Assembly: GCA_038049695.1 (NCBI GenBank)
Contig: CP142456.1
Coordinates: 70,215,422 to 70,279,421 of the forward strand
DNA from: Cinnamomum chago
Taxonomy: Eukaryota > Streptophyta > Magnoliopsida > Laurales > Lauraceae
Length of the DNA stretch: 64,000 nt
Direction: 5' to 3'
Below are positions 19,162 to 31,325 of the stretch, one piece after another. The position numbers were made by a program, and so were the translations under genes. Each line of letters starts with the position of its first letter. Position 1 is the first letter of the stretch. The notes beneath the pieces are model-generated. The model saw nothing but the letters and a program-made list of their open reading frames with translations. It ran no database searches and was not told where the DNA came from.

Positions 19162-20211
19162 CCTTAAAAAAAATCTATTGGGAGAAAAGGCAAATACAAT
19201 GATAAAACAAAGGTGAAGAGAGTATTTGAGTTCCTGGCTGGTCTGAATTTAGAGTTTGAACATCAAATTCTGCCATTCCTGAATGGAGTTTATGCTCTTT
19301 TTTAAAGGAACGAGCAGCTACAGGTCCCTTTAGGATTCAAGACAAGGTAAGTTTCTGACTTTGTAAAGTAAGTACGTTAATTTTCTCTTCCATGCTCTCA
19401 AGATGGAGTTTGTTGATTACTCTTCACTTCAGCGTGCTATACCTGCAACATCAACATGGCATAGCACCAACATGATTAGAGTGAAGAAGAGAATGCGTTC
19501 TGACCCTCCTGTGCGATAAAAAAGAAAGGAAGGAAATACTTCACCTCTTGTTTTGCAGTGGTCGAAACGAGTACATCTACATATGAATTTTTTTATTTCT
19601 TCTCATATTTTTTTTTATTAATTCAGGCTCACTGTCAAACCTGGATCCATGGAGGAATGAAGTAATGAACTTCAGACTTTCAAGTGTAAGAATCAGTGGT
19701 CGGTCTGTGGGCATGCATGTGATACAAAGTTGCAATACCTCTCAATCATGGATGTGTTGGCAGACCTAGATCCACTTTTGATGGCAGCACTTCACCATAA
19801 ACACATGCCACCTCTAAGAATGTGCTCACTGTAAGAAGTGCAATCACATTCTTGGAAGTGAAGTTTTTTTTAGCACCCCCACTTTCAAATGACAACTGCA
19901 TACACCGAGCAGAAAGAACAACTTGCATACTGCACGAAAGGAGCCTGGTTATTGCAGGAAAGATTGAGGAACCCAATAACCAAAAAGAAACTCCTCAAAT
20001 TCTCATGAGAGCCTTTTGATTACATATTCAAGACTTTTTGGACAAATAGGCCTCTATATTTTCGATTTGGGCCCACGTTTAGAAATACAACACGGATCAG
20101 TCATGTTTGGATGATAGCTGGTGTGGGCCCCACGAAGAGAAGGAAGGGACCCACTTAATTCTAGGTAGGTTTTCTAACCTCTTCTTGTGGGGCCCACATA
20201 CCTGTAGGGCC

Positions 20212-20445
20212 TGTTTGGATAATTGATGAATAGAGTGAAGTGGAGTGAATTTCACATGAAAAGTAAAGTGGGGTGAAGTGGGTTGAAGTTGATTAAATTA
20301 ACTTCACTTCACTCTTGTTTGGTTGCTTTGTGTAAAGTGAAATCTAAAATACTTTATATGTGTTTGGATACCTGAGTAAAGTGAAAATGAGAACATAGAG
20401 AAAAATAAGCTCTCTTTTATTCTTTCTTACGAATACTTCATGGGA
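20212..20445. mobile_element. Partial MITE of the GGGCCTGTTTGGATAA family
   Basis: This piece starts AGGGCCTGTTTGGATAATTG at 20212 and shares the GTGAAGTGGAGTGAA and TTAACTTCACTTCACTC interior with the element at 18565. No matching right end was found, so it is truncated or rearranged. Confidence 0.5.
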
Positions 20446-21779
20446 TCGTTTCAACAGGTCCCATATAATATTAATATTCATGGATACACCTAATATCATC
20501 TTTTTTATGCCTCCATCAGCATTTGACCCATGCAGGTAACAAAAAGGCTAGAAAAAAAAAATTAAAAAGAGATCCTTCAATGGCCTTTTCTGAGAGACAA
20601 TCAAGTAATAATAATTAATAACGTCACCTAAAATAATTAATAACCATGTCATGTAATTTTGTGCGAAACCATCAACATACCCACGCCCTCAACACTAGTC
20701 AAAGTACCATTTTTTTTTTAAGTTCAGTAACAAAAAGAAGAAAAGAAAGGAAGCAATACTATCCTACTAGAACCAGCCAAGGATAGCATCTAGAGTCTTG
20801 TTTGCCACCTTGGTTAGATACATAAAAAAAGTTGAGTCCCATAACAGAAGCCCAAGTGGCTTCTAAGTAAAAGTTACAGAATCTCTATTAAAAGCAAAGG
20901 AAACATAGAGAAGCACAAAGTCAGCCATGATCTTGAAGATACTCGCTGCCTTGGTTGCTACTTGATGGCTGGTTCCCCTGCACAGAAAGGTACTGTAAGT
21001 GCCATATGCTGATAGTCTGATTTCATGCTACTGTTGAGCACATGGCTCTGCAACCAATATCATCATTACTAGAAATGACATAAGAAAGGAAATGCATATA
21101 TTTCTATCAAATCTAAGAATTCTACACTAACCATAAATCTGAATTTAAAAACCTATTTGACTAGTAGGAGCCAAGAAAAAATAAAAAGCCTCACTTTGGA
21201 TGCCTCAGCAGATGTAATATAATCTAACAATCAAGTTGGCAAACATGATACAAATGCTAAAAAAACAACTACCATTTTTGGCTCAGCTAAACTTTTGGTC
21301 ATCTGGGGTGATGGATTTTCATGCAAAAAATGCACTTTTTGAATGAATTTTCCTCAGTAGAGGAAACAACATTTTGCTTCAATGGTTTGCACAAGCAATA
21401 TTGTTTCCATAAATCAATAACCATTGCATGGAACAAGAAATACATTTCACATGTCACATTTGAAACTAAAGCATAAAATCAACCCAATCTCATGATATAA
21501 ATGTGTTGTTAAATAAATCCTACGTAAGGAAAGGATGAAGCATGAATTCTATGCAAGCGTCTTAGTATCCATTCCTTCTTATGGAATGAATGTGGGCTAG
21601 CTGTGCAGAGAACTACTCGAACCATTCAACCAATGATCTGCAGCTTTCAAAGATCAAGGAGGAGTTAACAGATTCATTCCCCAAATTTGGTGAACATTCC
21701 ACTCTTGAAGATATCCATTCACCTTCGACGAGCTACATCAAACAAGAACAACAATTTCTGCAAGATCTAAATGAGAAGC

Positions 21780-24091
21780 TGTCACGACCCGGACCCGAGA
21801 TCAGAGTCATTAGGGTTAACCCCCGGGTCGCGATGTTAATCATACTTACTCCCGAAAACCCCGTTTAACCGAAGTTACAACGAAGTCTACAAGGGATCTT
21901 GTATACGTACCTGTCAATGTACAGTTGTGCGGAATATACAAAAATATACATGTATACATTGACAACCTATTTAACAAAATGAATCACATACTTTACTTTG
22001 AACTGTAACGTTCACTTTACATCGTTTCAGTTTCCCTATATCAACCACTGCATATTTAACATACAATGCAGGGGACATCATTTCTATTAATTACAATACC
22101 AAAATGAATATACAAGTATTTCCTAAAAAGTTTCCAAAATATCTCCATATATACGCTCTCGAATCACGTCCATTCGACTAGCCTCCTCTGCTGTCGGGAC
22201 GGTCTCGGAGGGACTGGCACGGGTAACTGAGCCTGTAATATCATCAGTAATACCGTGAACACGACGGTTCAACAAGGTATACATACATTTATAGCATGTT
22301 CATAATGTTCTAGCAGTTCATTGTTTAACAGAACTAAACAATTCATAAGAAACATAAATAACAATGACAATAATATGGCAACTACACTAGCATTGGTTTC
22401 AACTCCATTCTATTCATTCTATTCTTCCCAAAAGGAAGCAATTCATATTCATTTATTCATTACGTTCAACCTTTATTAATGACTTTTCAATGTATGACTT
22501 TTCAGTCAATGACCTTTCGGTCCAATAAGGTGGGATCTCCCAGTGTCTTGATCAGAGATCACTGGTGTCACCACGGGCTCCGGAACACCCTAATCTCATC
22601 TACTGCAGTAGGAATAGTCATTTCATTTATCAATTCATTCAGTGCAATTCAATAATGAGTTTAATAAACCACTAACAATTCGTACCCATCTCATTCCCAT
22701 TCTAAAGCAAGCCTCTAACCAACCCTTGAGTGCAACTATGGTCATCAATGCAAGTATTACTTTTGATGACATTACTTAGTTGATTATGCATTAGGATAAC
22801 TCTAGTTAACACTTATGGAGGGTAGATATCACTAATAACTCACCTTAACTATACGAGAAGTATTTATGACCACATAAGCGATCTTCGTTCTCGCAAAAAT
22901 CCAAAACTCACTGTCCCCCAATTGACCAAAATTTTCACGGTCCTCGCGATTGATCAAAACTCACGGTCCTCGCGATTGACCAAAATTTTCACTTACAATC
23001 AATATGGGTTTCTGTCTCAGTTCGCTCGAGCGAGTAAAGTTCGCTCGAGCTGACACCTCACAGAACGTTGGTCGCTCGACCGCATTTTAATGTTCGCTCG
23101 AGCGACCGGTCCAGGACGCATTTTCTCTGAAACAGAACCTTGGTCGCTCGAGCGAGTCCCTGTTCGCTCAAGCGAACTGTCCAGAACTCAACTCCGAAAA
23201 TCTGATTCCTTCTCTTTTCTTTTACACCCATTTCTCCATTACTCCTCTACAACCTGCAAGAATAATGGGACCTCCTGTCCCCTACACACACCATCCATTT
23301 CCAATCAATCTAACAATAATACACAATCTAATTAGGGTTTTAAAACCCATAATGCACCCTAATCATCATTTCTTTCTATCAAAATCCACAAACTACCTCA
23401 ACAAGCATAAGTACATGTATAACTTGCCTGAATTGAAGCTTGATAAACACTAAACTCTTGTTTAGCTTGACTTGAGTTGGATTTTCTCCCCTTGAAGCTC
23501 CAATTTCAAGAAGAACTCTAAGAAGATGAAGTAGAAGAGGTGGAAGGTGAATCCTTCACTTGCTCCTTCACTTGATTCACACTTAATGATGAAGAAATGG
23601 AGGAAGAAAGAAGAAGAAAAAGGGGTGAAACGGCTGCTGCTGAAGTTGCTGGAGATGAATGAACTCAATTGAGTTCATCATCTCATCTTATAAGGGAAAT
23701 TTGCATTTGACCCCCCATTTATTCTCTCATTTACAAATCAAGTCAATTAACGGCCCATTTGATCCGATATTCGTCGAATCACTTCAAGCCTTTTATGAAA
23801 GTTATCATACTCGTCGAGATACACACGTTGGTATCGAGACTTTCCGTATTCGGTCAAATACGTATAAAACCGTATTTATACAAAATCCTCAGTTTGGTTT
23901 ATTCGCACTTCATTTCCATTCCATTCCTTTCCTAATCTTGTTTAACATTTCATTAAGCCTAAATTCCTCATTTTAGGCTAATTCCAATTCCTTTGGCGAT
24001 AATGCACCATCAGTTCATTCAAACCGGCTTAAGTAGTCTTAAGCTTGATTAATTAGAGTTAATTATGATTAACTCGGGACGGAGCCTAACA
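21780..24091. mobile_element. LTR-type insertion, family B copy 1 (2312 bp, probable solo LTR)
   Basis: This fossil is inserted in a bHLH exon. It begins TGTCACGACCCGGACCCGAG and ends GGACGGAGCCTAACA, i.e. TG...CA, and is flanked by the 5-bp duplication GAAGC (21775-21779 and 24092-24096). No gag or pol similarity and no internal LTR pair are visible, so it is most simply a solo LTR of about 2.3 kb; a small non-autonomous element is the alternative. It shares its first ~250 bp (for example CATACTTACTCCCG) and its last ~300 bp (for example GATTAATTAGAGTTAAT) with the copy at 25840-30672. Ends and duplication are intact, which suggests a moderate age. Confidence 0.75.
23022..23175. repeat. Palindrome cluster TCGCTCGAGCGA in LTR family B copy 1
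   Basis: TCGCTCGAGCGA is found at 23022-23033, 23094-23105 and 23144-23155. Variants lie at about 23041-23050, 23071-23082 and 23164-23175. They are separated by unrelated sequence over about 150 bp. The second family member has only a trace (CACTCGAGCGGG near 27307). Confidence 0.8.
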
Positions 24092-24707
24092 GAAGCTCTT
24101 GCTCAGGAACTTCTCTTCTGGCTGCCAAGTAAATGGGTTCCAAACTTCAAGTGGGGATTTCTACTCCAATCCTCAAAGTAATACTAGTTTTGGTACTTTA
24201 GCAACTGCATCTATTAGAGAAAACTATAGTCGGATTCTTCCAACTGCTAACATTTCATGTGTAAATCCACCATTATCGCCGTTTCCAACTTCCTTCGGCA
24301 TGAACTTGCAAGCTCTTGATCTCTTGGCTTCCACTAAAGCTGGTGTGAACTTTAGCCAGCCTTTACTCAATAATTTGGGTTCCTTTAAAGGTTTACCTTT
24401 TGATCTTGACCATCTACAAGAATCTAGTCAGGGTCCATCAACCAATTGCCAAAAAGTGAGTATAAAGTTCTTTGTTCTTGTTCTTGTTCTTCCTCTTGCT
24501 GCTGTAACTTCTTGTGGTATAGTAATACTAGCAGTAATGGCAACAGCAATACAATGGCAGTAATAATAGTCTCCTTGTTACTAATGCTGCAATTTATATT
24601 TACTATGGCTTTAGATACAACAAGGCACACAGTATAGAATATAATAAAGGCCTCAAAGATTTATAGAAATTTTGTGTTTTCCTTAAAGAGATATATATAT
24701 ATATATA

Positions 24708-24892
24708 GGGAAAGTTTCAAGTGCATATATCCCTCACCATAGGGTGAGAGACACTTCCCATTTTTGCACATGAAGACAAGGATGTGTACCTCACCATATG
24801 TCATTGAAAAGTAACTTTTGTACTTGAAAATGCCCAATTATGGAAGTGTCCCTCACCCTATGGTGAGGGATGGATGCACTTGAAACCTCCCC
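24708..24892. mobile_element. MITE-S copy 1 (185 bp, ~50-bp inverted ends) in an (AT)n tract
   Basis: The left end GGGAAAGTTTCAAGTGCATA continues into CCCTCACCATAGGGTGAGAG, and the right end is its complement, ending TGGATGCACTTGAAACCTCC. The element sits between (AT)n tracts inside an intron of the bHLH relic. The same element occurs at 58460-58631, also inside (AT)n. Insertion at TA suggests a Tc1/mariner-like or other TA-targeting family, but the repeat context hides the target duplication. Confidence 0.8.
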
Positions 24893-27721
24893 ATATATAT
24901 ATATTTATATATATATTTGAAATGGCTTAAAGATAAATCTATGGGTGACCCAGATTGCAAAAGCCACTTTGATTGAAACATCAAATCATTCTATTTACAA
25001 TCATGACCCACCTTAAACGTATAACATCTTTCATCTTTCAAGGCCACAGATCCAGGAGTTAAGCATTCATAATCGGATTTCATAACATTAGTCATCTGCA
25101 GTAGGTCCCACTAGATTCACTTCTACTGTAGTTTCTCTTTTCAGCTTTATTGATCAATGGCATTATCTCTTCCTCCTTCATAAGATTAGATATTGTAATG
25201 TTTTTAATATTTCATGGGTGTGTAATGAGCTTCGGTCTCTAGCTATTAACTCGTTTTGTTCATGTGAAGATATCTTTCATGGATGGGGCAGCTGAAACAA
25301 AGAGAGGTCTTGGTATTTCAGAGCCTAAAGCATCTCAGACACAGCCCAAAAAGCCCAAAAACCCATGTTCTGAACAGCTCAAAATCCATTCTTTACTTCC
25401 ACCTATTAAACGATTCTTATCCCTCCTCCGACGATTCCAAATCTCATTTACTTGGAAATATCAACTCACTACATTTATCAAAGAAATATACACTTTCACA
25501 GCATGAATCCAATAAGCAACATCGAATTAACATTACCCAGAGAAGTTTACAAACATAGCACCTGTAGTTCCAATATTTTGGTCCACAAAAAGGAATTTTC
25601 CAACAATCAAACAGGACTCTTATCACTGATGATTATACTACAGAATCAAGCAGAAGATAAATAGCAGAAACCAATGACCGATTGAAAGCTCCCAACTCAA
25701 AATAGGTTACAGAAAAGCTATAATAAATGACATAAAGAAAACGGGTTCAAATACCATGGCTCCTTCCAAGTTTTCTGTATCAAATCTCTGTCAAATAGAA
25801 ACAGGACACCCACAATAACCAAATGCATGAGTAGCAAAGTGACACAACCCGAACCCGAGATTAGGACTAATCCGAGTTAACACCGAGTCGTGTCGCATAC
25901 TTACTCCCGTGAATCTCAACACATTAAATTCACAAGGGATATCAATTACATATATTATGCGGAATAACAAACTTATACATTGCTCATGTACAAACTAAAA
26001 GTTCTTTCACACTATTTACAACTCCATCACTTGCGTATTTAATTACAATGCAAGGAATCAAAATTGTGAAACGTTTCATCTCATATCAATTCAAAGTTTA
26101 TTTCCATTCAACTAGTCCTCTTGGAGGAACCGTACCGGACGTCTCCAGTTGCGCTGTGGTCTGAGAAGGACCGGCAATGGCAGCTGTGCCTGTAATGTCA
26201 TCAATAACACTATGAATTTCACAATTCAGCAATGTATAAACAATTTCATGATTTAACATGTTAACAATACATTTCATTCATTTCATTTGTGTTAGATTGG
26301 TTCAATTCCAATTCCAACTCATAATCAATAAGAGTCTCTTTGTTTGGCACACTACCATAGCATTTCAATTTCAATTCAATTCCATTTCCATCTCCCTCAA
26401 AGGAGAGGATTCTCTCTTCCATACGGAATGATTCATTTAATGTGGAAATTATCAGAGCCCGGGCCAGGGACTACTGACATCACCACGGAGCTCCGGAACA
26501 CTCCCAAATAATCTGCTGCAGCAAAATCAGCTCAATGAGCTTATAGAAATCACTATGTAGTGCTAGACTCATTAATCAATTCAATTATCAATTCATTTCA
26601 CAATTATTAGCATTGTCCTCGTTGGCACAGGGCGGAAGGGCGCACCATTCATGACCCAGGCCTTCCAAAGATTCATTTCATTTCATTTAATGGAGATAAG
26701 CCCATAAACAATTAAATAAACGATTATTACCATCCATTCAAGTGTAATCCCAGGTGGTCAAGGTACGTGTTATTCTCGATGACATTACAGATAGAGAGAG
26801 GTTGTACCTTGAAATTCCTTGAATCCACACTCATGGAGGTGACATAGTATTAACAATAACCTTGACCTAATCAATAGGCTCCTTTCCTTATAACTTAGAA
26901 ATTAATTCTGAAACTCTATTAATTTCGGTTAACCAAGCAACGTCTTATCGGCTAGCTTTAGAAGCTAATTTTTATTATCAAATTACAACTATTCGGCTTG
27001 GGTTAACCTTTTGGTTAACACTCAATTCATCTTGGATCTAAATCCAAGGATATTATGTTATGAAAAGGGTAATTAACTTACTACTCCTTAATTAGTCTTC
27101 AAACTACTTATGATCCTAAACCATCAATTGGTTCAAATAAAATAAATTCACCTTCATCTCCCAATATATGATCACTAGGAGGTGTATACCATTGGTTTTT
27201 ATGTTTCAAGAGCTTTCCAACGATGTATGGAACTCAAAAATCGGACATACGGGTCAAAAGTTATGGCCATTCCAAAGTTGGCATTGTTGACTCAATGGGC
27301 TGACCCACTCGAGCGGGCCCAATCCGACTAGCCCAATTATGGCCAAAATTTCAGCAAACATATTATGTTACTGCACTGTGTTTCCACCCCTTTCTTTCCA
27401 ATTCATCCTACTTCAATATATAATTCACTTATTCAAAGACAAAACAGTACATAAAATAGAATAAAGTCATTCTTCCTTGCAGTGGCGGACCCAGGATTTT
27501 GACTTGGTGGGGGCTTAAGATAGTCACTAGAAAAAGTCAATTGATATTTTGTTGGTATTTCTTAACATTAACTTTTGCAAAAGAGAAAATGTCTTGCATT
27601 TACAAAATATCGAATTACATGATCAACTAACATTCTATCATCAAAAGTCATGATCAGTTGATCACCTAATTACAAAAGATTTTCTTTAGCAAAAAAAACA
27701 AAAAACCCTCAAACAAATCTT

Positions 27722-27794
27722 TTACAATTGCCCTCGACGATTCTTCATGTTTTGAAACCTTTGCATGATTGTCTCATCGTCAATGCTATTCAAG
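27722..27794 (-). pseudogene. hAT transposase C-terminal remnant (MYM-type zinc-finger/DUF4371-like)
   Basis: The minus-strand frame reads NSIDDETIMQRFQNMKNRRG, then QL and a stop at 27722-27724. Plant hAT transposases annotated as zinc finger MYM-type protein 1-like (DUF4371) characteristically end with an IMQRFQNMKxRRGQL-type tail. Only about 23 codons remain next to the left inverted end, where the 3' end of the transposase gene is expected. The upstream part has been replaced by unrelated sequence. Confidence 0.7.
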
Positions 27795-29053
27795 TGGAGT
27801 GTCAAGGAACCTTCTGAATTGTGTTCTTGTGGGAATTCACAAATCACAACTCAGGACGGGCTCAAGTAGTCAAGTTGGTTATGTTCAGGTTTCCTTGGGT
27901 CTTGTTCAGGTTCGGGTTTGCCCACTTATAATTTATGTTGGGCTTGGGTTGAGCCAATGTGGTTCCTGGCCAGCCCAAGTTGCACCCCCAGTATCCTGGA
28001 AGAAATACTCAAAGAGCTACAACATGAGAAGTTCCATGTAGCTCTGGCTTAGGATTTAGGAACCATACTAATAAAAATGATCACCAGTTGGCTTGGAGCC
28101 TGTAATAAAATAAATCCTAACCCTTAAATCAAACCCTCCCTCTATGATTATGAAGTGGTTAAACATCATTCAGGGTTTGTTAAAACATTGATAAGTAATA
28201 ACATTGAAGAGTTCCAAATTCCAATGGCAATATATTATATTATATGGCATGCCTGTTGGCTGTTTGGGTCAAGGAGACTAGGAGACACAACATGTCAACA
28301 TCTGAATATCTGATTCCACTAGCCCTAAAGAATGTCCCTTGCATTGGCATTGGGATTGGCCCGATTGGGCTATGAGGGTATTGTATGTCCATAATCATTC
28401 CAAAGGGCAAAGGCAATCATTTTCATGGTTGATCAAAACAGTATGGTTATGGTTATGGATGAAATGCAAGTATGCAACAAGCAAATCTGATGGTTAGGAT
28501 TGTTAGGTTTTACTCATTATAAAATAAACTAGAATTTGAACAATATGGACTGGTGCCTGCCACATGTGCAGTGGATGAGTTAGCAGTAAGTATTGCCATG
28601 CTCAAATGTAAAGATGCATCAACAATTTAACATAATGGTAACCATCTAAACCTCAAAACAACAACCAAAAAAAAAAAAAAAAAAGAAAGAATAGCACTGA
28701 GAATAGGTTTCCACTGGATAACAATTTCCCATCATTCCCCACTAACATTTTCTGCAGGTTTCATTTTCCAAATGATAACATTTTCCACAATTTTTCTCGG
28801 AAAGCACATTCAGACCCAAGTGGTAGAAAACCATTTCCTGTAGTGTAACACCAAAAAAGGCAACACATTTCACTCTAGAAAGTGTTCTGCCACACCAAAC
28901 AATACAACAGAAACTGGAATGAAATAAAAGATTTCAGCTTTCGTTTCATCAATGTGGTGGAGATCAAACCAAACAAACATAATCCAAAAATCCCACTTTT
29001 CCTAGTGAATCATTTTCCACTTCTTCTCAACCAAACACACTCAATCAGTTGAC

Positions 29054-29235
29054 TTACCAGTTACCACTGAAAACATCGTCGACAGAACTGAAGAAATCCT
29101 GATCTGGGTTAATGCGAGAACGAGCATCTTCCTTCGCCTGAGCAATCAATTTGGAGAAATCGGCCCCTTTGCTTTTGGGCGCTGCAATTCTTTGCGCCAA
29201 TCTGGCATCTATAAGGCAGCCAGGGCCCAGTAGGA
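29054..29235 (-). pseudogene. Captured exon-like fragment inside the hAT element, gene unknown
   Basis: A minus-strand frame of about 60 codons starts near GPGCLIDARLAQRIAAPKSK and continues ADFSKLIAQAKEDARSRINP and DQDFFSSVDDVFSGN. It has normal amino-acid composition and ends at a consensus 5' splice site (CTG then GTAAGT, near 29056). A pyrimidine-rich leader-like stretch (about 29240-29300) precedes it. This is the layout of a first coding exon with its donor. I do not recognise the protein. No downstream exon was identified, so it is probably a captured gene fragment. Confidence 0.5.
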
Positions 29236-30677
29236 GATGGGGATTTTTGAGAGGGGGATGGAAAGAGATGAGAAATAGAGAAAGAGAAAGCGGTTTACTG
29301 TTTTTAGGTTAAAGTGGTAAGGGAAATAAAAGGGGACTGGCTGACTGGGGACTTGGGCCATTTTTAACTGGGGGCTGGGCTTAAGGGCCCATAGGGCCCT
29401 TATGGGCTTTTTTACAATTAGGAGGGGGCTTCAGCCCCCAGCCCATTCAATGTAAGTCCGCCACTGCTTCCTTGTACATAGGCTTTAAGCAACATTGACT
29501 CAACTCAACAGTCACTTATTCAAAGATAAAACAGTGCATAGAATAGAACAAACAACTCTAAGATTCATAGCTTTCATAACTCAAATTTTAGTTAATCCGT
29601 GGTTACCACTCAAGTCACGTTTGAGATTCCCATTTAGTTCACTTTGGAATTAAATTTCCAAAGATAACACTTGGTAGAGTGAAGAACCACTCCAAGCCAT
29701 GAACCAGTAATTCTTTAACTAGATGTAATAAACTCAGAAGCTTTACAAGCTTCACTCAAATCTCAGAAGGCCCTGTTCCAGAGACCTTAGGGACCTCCTG
29801 TTCCTTTATTAAATACCAATTCAGTAAACTTTAACACTTCCATCATGCAATCACTAATAACATAAATCAATAAATCCACTGATAAGTCCATTCTAAGCAA
29901 ATCCATTAACCTCTCTTCTCATAATCAACTTGCATGAACTCTCAAACAAATAACACATAATCATAACTAAGAGTTTATACTTGCCTTTTTGCTGTGCTTG
30001 TGCTTGAACACAAAAATCCTTTTTGTTCCCTCAATTTGAATCAAAAGCACCAACTGGTACTAAAGCTAAGAAAGCCAACAACCTACTTGATAAATGAAGA
30101 AGAAGAAGATGATGGAAACTCTTGCAACCCACTTGAAATTGCCTTGATTCAATACTTGATAGCTAAGAACGAAGACACAGAAGCTCAGCTACTGAGTTTT
30201 CTCATGTTTGCTAAGATGAAGATTGCTGGAATGACACATTACTTACATGCAGCATCTGACTTTGACACATATCACATGGATTTTGCATATGAACCCACAT
30301 CTTATGTCTATTTCCAAAGTAAGTCAATTCAAGACTTAAGTGATCCATTGTAAGCCAAACGAAAGTGTGTATATTATGAAAGTTATGGTACTCATCTAGA
30401 TACACACGATGGTATCAAATTTTACCGCATTCGACAAAATACGCATAAATCCGTATTTACGGAAAAATCCTTATTTTCATCAATTTGAGTGTAAATTCAA
30501 CTCACTCAAACTAATCTCTTCCAAATTCATTCATTATGATTAATTCCTCAATTAAAACTAATCCAAATCATTTCAGTCCTTAATCACGCTTAATTTTCTT
30601 AATCACATTTAAACCATATTAAATCTCGATTAATTAGAGTTAATCATGATTAACTCGGGTTGGAGTGTAACACAAAG

Positions 30678-31325
30678 CCGCTTTGCTAAAATAGAATTGC
30701 AATTGGAGATAATTACAGAGGGGCTTTCAATCTTGTATCCAATTATCCAAAGTATTCCCCACCACATTTTTCAAGCAAGGCATTTGAATCCATGATAACC
30801 ACATCATCTACATAAAGGTTTGATAGGTATACACAGCTTGAATTATATGGCATTCACCAACTACATACCTCTAATCATGTACCATTTAATATCTCACTTC
30901 AGATTTAAATAATTTCTTTTGAAGATCTTTTATGGTAACATACTAATGCACTCAACATCTTAATTTATAATTCAGGTCCGAGTTTTTACATTGAAAAACA
31001 TCGGATGGATCACATAAATCTATATGTAATAATCTATGGAGTTGGATCTAGGTCTGGATCACATCCCTATCCATCCATCCATCTCAAAATAATACAACAA
31101 TTTCTAGCTACATGCGTAAACATCAAACATGAGAGTTAAATAATAGCAATTAACAAACAAGAACCAAGCTCAGAGGAGTAAATACAGCATAAATACACAT
31201 GAGCCCATCCTCCTCTCTTGTCCAACATGCTTCACGCATTCCCTCTCTCCCAGTACCGATGCAAAGAAAGTAGTTAAAACACCTACCTTCAAATAGCAAA
31301 CACTAGCTCTAGGACATGAAACACA
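30678..31325. other. Intergenic DNA with no gene
   Basis: Apart from the copia scrap near 30770-30850 the sequence is AT-rich without long frames, inverted ends or RNA-like folds that I can recognise. Confidence 0.5.
30770..30850 (-). mobile_element. Ty1/copia reverse-transcriptase scrap (fossil)
   Basis: The minus strand encodes VYLSNLYVDDVVIMDSNALL, containing the LYVDD motif of copia reverse transcriptase. Only a few dozen codons are recognisable, directly beyond the target duplication of LTR family B copy 2. It is a broken, old remnant. Confidence 0.5.

Larger units (their letters stand above)
16947..21589. other. Intergenic DNA downstream of RPS15
   Basis: RPS15 3'-UTR sequence follows the stop codon. 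A (CT)n(AT)n microsatellite lies at about 17226-17290. Poly-T/poly-A runs lie at about 19031-19046 and 19123-19162. Apart from the MITE-like pieces listed separately I see no gene: frames near 19746-20019 are short, overlap on both strands and show no domain. About 20740-21580 is unremarkable AT-rich DNA and may contain the missing 5' part of the bHLH relic, but no exon could be recognised. Confidence 0.5.
21590..25356 (+). pseudogene. bHLH transcription-factor gene relic (bHLH68/112-like), split by an LTR-type insertion
   Basis: Three coding pieces match the N-terminal part of plant bHLH68/bHLH112/bHLH123-type regulators: 21590-21779 (IKEELTDSFPKFGEHSTLED, ending NEKL), 24097-24455 (RNFSSGCQVNGFQTSSGDFY, then GMNLQALDLLASTKAGVNFS and PFDLDHLQESSQ) and 25270-25356 (GAAETKRGLGISEPKASQTQ then PKKP). 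The first two are halves of one exon separated by the insertion at 21780-24091; across the 5-bp target duplication the host frame is continuous (NEKL/LLRNFSSG). A good donor GTGAGTA starts at 24456 and an acceptor precedes 25270. After PKKP the expected basic helix-loop-helix domain is missing and unrelated sequence follows, and no upstream exon was found. As it stands it cannot make a DNA-binding protein. Confidence 0.75.
27480..29466 (-). mobile_element. hAT transposon relic (1987 bp) nested in LTR family B copy 2
   Basis: The left end CAGTGGCGGACCCAGGATTT and the right end AAGTCCGCCACTG are inverted, and the 8-bp duplication CTTCCTTG (27472-27479 and 29467-29474) flanks the element exactly. 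Near the right end a GGGGGCTTCAGCCCCC hairpin is present. A short minus-strand piece encodes the C-terminus of a plant hAT transposase, which sets the orientation. Most of the transposase is gone, and exon-like sequence is present near the right end. An end of the same type occurs at 63372. Confidence 0.82.
25840..30672. mobile_element. LTR-type insertion, family B copy 2, interrupted by a hAT element
   Basis: This second member of the family begins TGACACAACCCGAACCCGAG, ends GGTTGGAGTGTAACA, and is flanked by the 5-bp duplication CAAAG (25835-25839 and 30673-30677). Without the nested hAT element (27480-29466) and its extra target copy it is about 2.84 kb. No coding domain or second LTR is recognised, so it too is best read as a solo LTR. 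It shares the 5' and 3' portions with copy 1 but has diverged considerably, and the nested hAT shows it is the older layer. Confidence 0.72.

Noticed and set aside
25742-25790. GGGTTCAAATACC as a tRNA T-arm
   Set aside because: No matching acceptor, D or anticodon arm upstream.
29994-30353. 119-codon plus-strand frame inside LTR family B copy 2
   Set aside because: Lies in LTR sequence, is not shared with copy 1, and has no domain.
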